From Verrucomicrobiota bacterium (GTDB lineage: Bacteria > Verrucomicrobiota > Verrucomicrobiia > Chthoniobacterales > UBA10450), in NCBI GenBank assembly GCA_003218615.1, contig QHOD01000259.1:1-5428 (forward strand): a stretch of 5,428 nt of DNA, given 5' to 3'. The notes below the pieces were generated by a model. The model was not told where the DNA came from and ran no database searches. It worked only from the letters and a program-made list of their open reading frames with translations. Positions 1 through 3,924 of this stretch are shown one piece after another. Position 1 is the stretch's first letter, and every line of letters starts with the position of its first letter. Position numbers and translations under genes: made by a program.

Positions 1-1
1 G

Positions 2-559
2 ACGCCGTTAATCTGGTTTAAGGCGCCCAGCTCGCTTCTGCCGCATGGCGGCGCGATCGAGATCACATTGCCGGAGCATCGCACCGATTTCGAGGTCGAA
101 CTTGCAATTGTGATCGGCGTCCCGGCAAAAAATGTGACCGTGAAAGATGCGTTCGATCATGTTTTTGGTTACACAATTGGCCTGGATATTAGCGACCGCG
201 ATTTACAAAAAGCCGAAAAGCAATTTGGCCGCTGCAAATCGTTCGACACTTACTCACCAGTCGGACCTTTTGTATATAGCGACGTCGACGTCAGCGATCT
301 CTCGATTGAACTTTGGCAAAACGGAGAGCTACGACAGCAGGCGCGCACCAGCCAGATGATTTACTCGGTTGCGCAAATCGTTTCGTTCGTCAGCCAGTCC
401 ATGACGTTGCTGCGCGGCGACGTTATTTTAACTGGAACGCCTTCGGGTGTCGGCCCGATTCACGCGGGCGACCAGTTGGAAGCGATCATCGGCAATTGGC
501 CACCCTTGCGGAACAGTGTCGTTAACGCGCCGCCTCGGGATCTGGATTGGCGAAGCTGA
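2..559 (+). CDS. Fumarylacetoacetate hydrolase (FAH) superfamily protein, 5' partial
   Basis: The reading frame is open from base 2, so the gene starts left of the window; an in-frame TTG at 68 is not a credible start because family sequence continues upstream of it (WFKAPSSLLPHGG). 185 residues are visible. FAH-fold enzymes use a divalent metal to cleave or decarboxylate diketo acids, or to isomerise/hydrate related catabolic intermediates, in the cytoplasm. Visible family marks are the metal-ligand pair in DFEVELAIVIG (visible residues 31 and 33), the third acidic ligand in GYTIGLDISDRDLQ (residue 62), the lysine in GRCKSFDT (residue 79), the SPVGPF turn, and LTGTPSGVGP (143-152) near the C-terminus. 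Roughly the N-terminal 20-60 residues appear to be missing. The substrate cannot be told from this part: FAHD1-type oxaloacetate decarboxylase/acylpyruvase, 2-hydroxyhepta-2,4-diene-1,7-dioate isomerase and related enzymes share these motifs. The next gene starts about 200 bases downstream and looks unrelated. The family call is sure; the exact function is open. Confidence 0.9.
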   Translation, partial: TPLIWFKAPSSLLPHGGAIEITLPEHRTDFEVELAIVIGVPAKNVTVKDAFDHVFGYTIGLDISDRDLQKAEKQFGRCKSFDTYSPVGPFVYSDVDVSDLSIELWQNGELRQQARTSQMIYSVAQIVSFVSQSMTLLRGDVILTGTPSGVGPIHAGDQLEAIIGNWPPLRNSVVNAPPRDLDWRS

Positions 560-756
560 TGGAATTTCAGCGACGCAAATTTGATAGACTTTCCTTACAT
601 CCCCGCAACAGAGATATTTCGAATTAGAGATGCGACCTTCGAGGAGCGAAGTGTCCCCTAAAAAAAGTGAAAAGTTTTGCTCGACTTGCAAGTCAACCGT
701 TTGCGATAAGGGAAAACTCGTACTGGAACCAAACCGGTCACCAAACTTCTTCAATT

Positions 757-1716
757 ATGAAAACATTACTTATTATCTGCCTATGCTCACTCGCGCTTGC
801 GCTGGCTTCGCTCGCGCAATCTCCCGCGCCGCCGCAAGCGCCTCCGCCCGGAGCTCCTCCTCAAGCTGCGAGTCCGGGTGCCCCAGCAGCCGTGAATCCA
901 GCCGCGCCGGCGCAGTTGCCGACTGGGAGCGCGCCTCCAGCGGGACCTGCCGCGCCAGGCGCGACGGTTACCGCCACGTTAAGCCCTGCACCGGCCACTG
1001 CCCAAAGCCCTTCGCCGGCTGCCGAAGAAAAATCCAGTGGCGGCCTGGTCGGCAGTAATTGGTTGATCGACAAGTTCCACAAGGGTGGCCCCATTATGTG
1101 GCCGATTTTGATCGTGTCGATTATTGGGCTCACGGTGGTCATTGAGCGAATCTTTTGGTGGACTGCCCGCTGGTTCCGACGAGATCCGAAACGGATCGAG
1201 AAAGTATTCACGGCGATTGAAAACGGGGATCTCACCGAGGCCTCCAAACTTTCCCGCGGATCGCGCGACCCGGTTTTGCGCATGATGTGGAATGGTCTCA
1301 ATCACCAGCACGCTTCGCTGCAGGGTGCATTGCAAGTCGCTGCCGGCATCGAGATTAAACGCGCGGGTCGGTTTCTTGTGGTGATGGACACGCTGGTGAC
1401 CCTGGCTCCGTTGCTCGGTCTGTTGGGCACGATCACCGGTTTAATTCGGTCGTTCAGCTTCCTCGGCAATGAGGAACTGGCAGTGCAAGCCGTTACTGGC
1501 GGTATTGCCGAAGCGCTCATTGCCACGGCATGCGGTCTTGGTATCGCCATCTTCGCGCTGATACCGTTTAACTTTTTCACTTCCCGAGTGTCTAACTTAG
1601 AGTTCGAGTTGCAAACAGCAGCCACGAACCTGGAAGTTATGTTGGGAGCGCAAACCGCGGCGCGCGAGATGGAGATTGGGGGAGCCCCAACCTCTGGGAA
1701 AGGCGCCTCGATCTAA
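757..1716 (+). CDS. exbB: ExbB / MotA-TolQ-ExbB family proton channel protein with cleavable-type signal and Pro/Ala-rich N-terminus
   Basis: ExbB forms the pentameric inner-membrane channel that, with ExbD, uses the proton gradient to energise TonB. The 319-residue protein opens with a signal-like hydrophobic stretch (residues 1-20, ending ASLA before QSPAPP). A low-complexity Pro/Ala linker follows (about 21-90), then TM1 (about 111-129, GGPIMWPILIVSIIG), a charged cytoplasmic loop, TM2 (about 207-230) with the family core TLAPLLGLLGTITGLI, and TM3 (about 250-272) with GGIAEALIATACGLGIAI. I chose ATG 757 because it places the signal peptide at the N-terminus; an in-frame GTG at 667 would put 30 polar residues ahead of it. 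There is no Shine-Dalgarno sequence before 757. E. coli ExbB is about 244 residues; the excess here is the N-terminal linker. The gene leads a tight operon with exbD (9-base gap), tonB and a second exbD. I found no clear sigma-70 promoter or Fur box in 560-756. TolQ is the alternative name, but the tonB neighbour favours ExbB. Confidence 0.93.
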   Translation: MKTLLIICLCSLALALASLAQSPAPPQAPPPGAPPQAASPGAPAAVNPAAPAQLPTGSAPPAGPAAPGATVTATLSPAPATAQSPSPAAEEKSSGGLVGSNWLIDKFHKGGPIMWPILIVSIIGLTVVIERIFWWTARWFRRDPKRIEKVFTAIENGDLTEASKLSRGSRDPVLRMMWNGLNHQHASLQGALQVAAGIEIKRAGRFLVVMDTLVTLAPLLGLLGTITGLIRSFSFLGNEELAVQAVTGGIAEALIATACGLGIAIFALIPFNFFTSRVSNLEFELQTAATNLEVMLGAQTAAREMEIGGAPTSGKGASI

Positions 1717-1725
1717 AAACAGCCA

Positions 1726-2163
1726 ATGTACGTAAGCTCGCCAATTCCTCACAAAAAAGCGCGGATCGAGATCATTCCCTTGATCGACATCATGTTCTTT
1801 CTGCTCGCCAGCTTCATGATGGTGAGCTTGAGCCAGGTGCACATGAAGGGGATTAAGGTGAATCTCCCCACGGGCGTTTCGGGTGAGACCCAATCAAAGC
1901 GGGAATACATCAGCGTATCGGTCGATAAAGACGGCCATTACTTCTTCGACAAGGACGAAGTGAGCGAACAGGAGTTGCAGACGCGTCTGATAAAGGTGCA
2001 TCAATCGTCACCTGAAGCGAAGGTCTTTGTCCGCGGTGATCGCGACTCGGCTCACCTAAACGTTGCCCATTTGCTTGATTATCTCCGCTCAGTTGGGTAC
2101 TACAAAATCTCGTTTGAAATTAAGAGCGAAGCGCTCAAGGCAGTCCCGGGGCCCCCGGGGTAA
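1726..2163 (+). CDS. exbD: ExbD / TolR family biopolymer transport protein (first copy)
   Basis: ExbD is the second component of the Ton motor: one membrane helix inside the ExbB pentamer and a periplasmic domain that contacts TonB. The protein has 145 residues, normal for the family. It has a short basic cytoplasmic N-terminus (PHKKARIEI), one TM helix (about 19-36) with the conserved proton-carrying aspartate D21 in IIPLIDIMFFLLASF, then VHMKGIKVNLP leading to a periplasmic alpha/beta domain. That domain ends in a full canonical C-terminus: KVFVRGDRDSAH, the helix LNVAHLLDYLRSVGY and the last strand YKISFEIK. The start ATG lies 9 bases after the exbB stop and has no Shine-Dalgarno match. 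The C-terminal tail AVPGPPG is encoded by the GC-only hairpin described separately. The membrane segment is nearly identical to that of the second exbD at 2803, at both protein and DNA level. Confidence 0.95.
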   Translation: MYVSSPIPHKKARIEIIPLIDIMFFLLASFMMVSLSQVHMKGIKVNLPTGVSGETQSKREYISVSVDKDGHYFFDKDEVSEQELQTRLIKVHQSSPEAKVFVRGDRDSAHLNVAHLLDYLRSVGYYKISFEIKSEALKAVPGPPG

Positions 2164-2169
2164 TTTTTT
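2145..2169 (+). terminator. Terminator-like GC hairpin plus T-tract at the exbD-tonB junction
   Basis: Bases 2145-2150 (CCCGGG) pair with 2154-2159 (CCCGGG) around a three-base loop, giving a six-pair all-GC stem. After a four-base spacer (GTAA) come six T (2164-2169). This is the layout of an intrinsic terminator, except that the T-run is separated from the stem by four bases. The stem lies in the last codons of exbD, the TAA stop is directly after it, and tonB starts 4 bases past the T-run. It could act as an attenuator that lowers tonB and second-exbD transcript relative to exbB-exbD, with ribosomes finishing exbD able to melt the stem. Function is inferred from shape only. Confidence 0.45.
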
Positions 2170-2172
2170 GAT

Positions 2173-2784
2173 ATGGCCACAGCGCCAGTAAAACCGTTAC
2201 TTTACCGCCCAGCCCCACAGTGGCAGTTGTGGGCAGCTGTGGGTGGTGCAGTGGCAATTCACCTGACCGCGGTTGCGCTTGCTCAGAGGCACGAGGCGCC
2301 GCCGGTAGAGCTTCCTCCTAATGCACCAACCGTCGTTGAGGCGACATTGGCGCCACCTGAGGCCACTCCACCGCCGGAAGATATTCCCCTCCCCGAGCCC
2401 CCGCCGCCGCCAGAGATTAAGCCGGAGTTTGTCGAAGAAAGGACACCTCCACCACGGCCACCGCCGTCGGCGCAACAAAAATTCACGCCAATCAAAGCCC
2501 AGGCGATGACAATGTCCCGAGCGAAAGCACTCGCCGTAAACGCGCCGCGTCCCCAGTATCCCTACGAGGCGCGTTCTCGTAAGATCACCGGGAGCGGGGT
2601 TTGCGTCGTGACGGTTGATCCAGGGAGCGGCAGCGTCACCGGAGCTTCCATGACACAAAGTATTGGTAGCCCGATACTGGATAACGCCGCCCTCAGTGCG
2701 TTCCGGCAGTGGCGATTTAGACCTGGGACCGTTTCCCAAGTCAAAATTCCCATTACTTTCACGATGACGGGCGCCTCGTATTAA
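2173..2784 (+). CDS. tonB: TonB family energy transducer
   Basis: TonB is anchored in the inner membrane, crosses the periplasm and pulls on the TonB box of outer-membrane receptors, driven by ExbB-ExbD. This 203-residue protein shows the full architecture. It has a short cytoplasmic N-terminus and one TM helix (about 18-37, WQLWAAVGGAVAIHLTAVAL) that contains His30, matching the functional histidine of the TonB anchor. A Pro/Glu-rich periplasmic spacer follows (about 43-99, with PLPEPPPPPEIKPE). The C-terminal domain (about 125-200) carries the family marks YPYEARSRKITGSG, VTVDPGSGSVTGASM, LDNAALSAFRQWRFRPG and the closing strand KIPITFTMTG. Length is slightly below the 239 residues of E. 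coli TonB because the spacer is short. The start ATG is 9 bases after the exbD stop, without a Shine-Dalgarno sequence. The gene sits between two exbD paralogues. A divergent single-protein TonB with another role is possible, but the complete motor genes around it argue for a canonical transducer. Confidence 0.94.
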   Translation: MATAPVKPLLYRPAPQWQLWAAVGGAVAIHLTAVALAQRHEAPPVELPPNAPTVVEATLAPPEATPPPEDIPLPEPPPPPEIKPEFVEERTPPPRPPPSAQQKFTPIKAQAMTMSRAKALAVNAPRPQYPYEARSRKITGSGVCVVTVDPGSGSVTGASMTQSIGSPILDNAALSAFRQWRFRPGTVSQVKIPITFTMTGASY

Positions 2785-2802
2785 ATTCTATCAATCTGAA
2801 CT

Positions 2803-3300
2803 ATGAGATTATCTTCGCCAGTTCCGCATAAACGAGCGCGCATCGAGATCATTCCATTGATCGACATCATGTTCTTTCTGCTTGCCAGCTTTATGATGGT
2901 GAGCTTGAGCCAAACCCACATGAAGGGGATTCGCGTCAATTTGCCGGCCGCGGTGGGGCCTCCGCCCAGCGGCGTAAAGGACTTTGTCTCCATAAAAGTG
3001 CTGGAAGGAAACGCGGTGTTTTTCGATAACCAGTACGTCGCAGACGACCAAGTCCTCCCGCAACTTTATCAACTCCACCGCGGAAATCCGGGCATCAAAA
3101 TCTCGCTCAGCGCAGCGCCGATGGCCGCCGCCGCCACCACCGCCTTAATCGCTCGGCTTAAGAGCGGCAAGTTTAGCGACAAGGGCGCGAATTGCTTCGG
3201 CCCGGTGACTGATTCTGTTCTTCACTTCCGCAGGCAACTCAGCAAAAGTCTGTTCAAATCCATTGGGAACAAAAATTGGATCGTAGCCGAATCCGCGTGA
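2803..3300 (+). CDS. exbD: ExbD / TolR family protein (second copy), unusual C-terminus overlapping rdgB
   Basis: This is a second ExbD, 165 residues, starting 18 bases after tonB. Residues 1-48 match the first copy closely (PHKRARIEIIPLIDIMFFL, with the proton-path aspartate D21 kept; HMKGIRVNLP after the helix). The periplasmic domain diverges but is still family-like (FVSIKVLEGNAVFFDNQYV, LHRGNPGIKISLS). It then departs from the family: the acidic residue expected after ISLS is replaced by AAPMAAAATT, encoded partly by a GCC triplet run. The helix TALIARLKSGKFS is plausible, but the closing beta strand is missing. Residues 115-165 lie opposite the last 51 codons of rdgB on the other strand, in exact codon register, and look unlike any ExbD (DKGANCFGPVTDSV onward). 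It may be functional with a replaced tail, or be a decaying copy. A sequencing frameshift is less likely because the other two frames stop at 3149 and 3161 without restoring an ExbD ending. Confidence 0.85.
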   Translation: MRLSSPVPHKRARIEIIPLIDIMFFLLASFMMVSLSQTHMKGIRVNLPAAVGPPPSGVKDFVSIKVLEGNAVFFDNQYVADDQVLPQLYQLHRGNPGIKISLSAAPMAAAATTALIARLKSGKFSDKGANCFGPVTDSVLHFRRQLSKSLFKSIGNKNWIVAESA

Positions 3301-3795
3301 GCCGCGCGGGCGCTGGACGATTCTTCCCTCAACAGTTCCGTCGAACGTACCGAGCAGTTCGCCCTCCCGTGCAAGCGCAATCACGCAACGAAAGCGCGCC
3401 GAAAGAGAGGATGGCCAGCTTGTAACTCGCCCCACGTTAGGATCGGAACTTGCAGACTTGCGCCGCACTCCTTGTCGGGAGAGTTCGCCTAGTAATTTGT
3501 CGATGTTCTGTTTATCGGTCGCATTCCGGCCGCCATAGCGCGCGGAATAAATTCCCGGCGCGCCGCCGAGCGCGTCAACTTCCAGGCCGGAATCATCCGC
3601 GATCACGAGGCCCCGCAATTGTTTTGATGCCGCGATCGCCTTGAGAATCGCATTTTCCCTAAATGTCTCTCCCCTTTCCACGGTTTCGGGAATTTCGGAG
3701 TGATCGAACAAGTCGCGGACTGCGAAATCCAGCCCGAGAATTCGCTGGAACTCGCGGGTCTTGTGCGCATTGCGCGTGGCGACAATCAATTGCAT
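3145..3795 (-). CDS. rdgB: RdgB/HAM1 non-canonical purine NTP pyrophosphatase (dITP/XTP/ITP)
   Basis: RdgB hydrolyses ITP, dITP and XTP to the monophosphates and pyrophosphate, keeping deaminated purines out of DNA and RNA; it is cytoplasmic and Mg-dependent. Family marks in the 216-residue product are the N-terminal nucleotide motif VATRNAHKTREF (5-16), ADDSGLEVDALGGAPGIYSA (66-85), ARFRCVIAL (133-141), the FDGTVEG strand (151-157), GFGYDPIF (168-175) and ISHRAEAI (195-202). I chose ATG at 3795 because MQLIVATRN is the usual family N-terminus; an in-frame GTG at 3825 would add ten residues with no family likeness. About 27 residues (106-132, RQGVRRKSASSDPNVG to about PSSLS) stand where E. 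coli has roughly nine, so there is an extra loop of about 18. The last 156 bases overlap the convergent second exbD. The gene is divergent from leuS across a 129-base gap. No Shine-Dalgarno sequence is apparent. Confidence 0.94.
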   Translation of the reverse strand: MQLIVATRNAHKTREFQRILGLDFAVRDLFDHSEIPETVERGETFRENAILKAIAASKQLRGLVIADDSGLEVDALGGAPGIYSARYGGRNATDKQNIDKLLGELSRQGVRRKSASSDPNVGRVTSWPSSLSARFRCVIALAREGELLGTFDGTVEGRIVQRPRGSRGFGYDPIFVPNGFEQTFAELPAEVKNRISHRAEAIRALVAKLAALKPSD

Positions 3796-3835
3796 GCACG
3801 TTTGACAGGATTCAGGATTAGCCACTAATCAAACG

Positions 3836-3917
3836 CCAATGAATACGAATAACGGAAAGTTGGTGGTCAACGAGAAAGTTGTTTTGTGAATTTGTGTTCA
3901 TTCGTGTCCATTCGTGG
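3836..3917. repeat. Imperfect inverted/tandem repeat of 10-nt units in the rdgB-leuS gap
   Basis: On the right, three 10-base units follow head to tail: GTGAATTTGT (3886-3895), GTTCATTCGT (3896-3905) and GTCCATTCGT (3906-3915); units two and three differ at one position, unit one is more decayed. On the left, CCAATGAATACGAATAAC (3836-3853) resembles the reverse complement of the right arm (both contain ACGAAT followed by AAC or GAAC), so the two arms form an imperfect inverted pair about 32 bases apart. I recognise this style as a dispersed noncoding repeat that, when wrongly translated, gives strings such as NHEWTRMNTN; that link is from memory. The repeat fills most of the 3796-3924 gap, which must also hold the promoters of rdgB and leuS; I see no clear -35/-10 pair in it. 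Confidence 0.55.
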
Positions 3918-3924
3918 TTAACCG

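Noticed and set aside
637..651. Hairpin CTTCG-AGGAG-CGAAG as a terminator for the FAH-family gene
   Set aside because: Only five pairs, no T-run after it on the plus strand, and it lies about 80 bases past the stop.
667..756. GTG at 667 as the exbB start
   Set aside because: It would bury a good signal peptide behind 30 polar residues; ATG 757 is better.
560..756. Promoter or Fur operator upstream of exbB
   Set aside because: I found no -35/-10 pair with acceptable spacing and no inverted GATAAT-type Fur box; a promoter is expected here but cannot be placed.
630..1058. Plus-strand open frame starting MRPSRSEVSPKKSEKF with a CSTCKSTVC cluster
   Set aside because: Most of it lies inside exbB in another frame and becomes a Ser/Ala/Arg-rich string typical of a GC-rich shadow frame; the Cys cluster in the first 40 codons matches no zinc-binding family I know.
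861..1625. Several minus-strand open frames opposite exbB
   Set aside because: They are shadows of a GC-rich coding sequence; the plus-strand product is unambiguous ExbB.
2197..2739. 180-codon minus-strand open frame opposite tonB
   Set aside because: It is the complement of the Pro-rich tonB sequence, giving an Arg/Trp/Gly-rich string without recognisable domains.
3103..3161. A single-base frameshift hiding the true end of the second exbD
   Set aside because: The other two forward frames read QRSADGRRRHHRLNRSA and AQRRWPPPPPPP before stopping; neither restores an ExbD-like closing helix and strand.
3796..3825. GTG at 3825 as the rdgB start
   Set aside because: The ten added residues (MANPESCQTC) are not family-like, and MQLIVATRN from ATG 3795 is the standard N-terminus.
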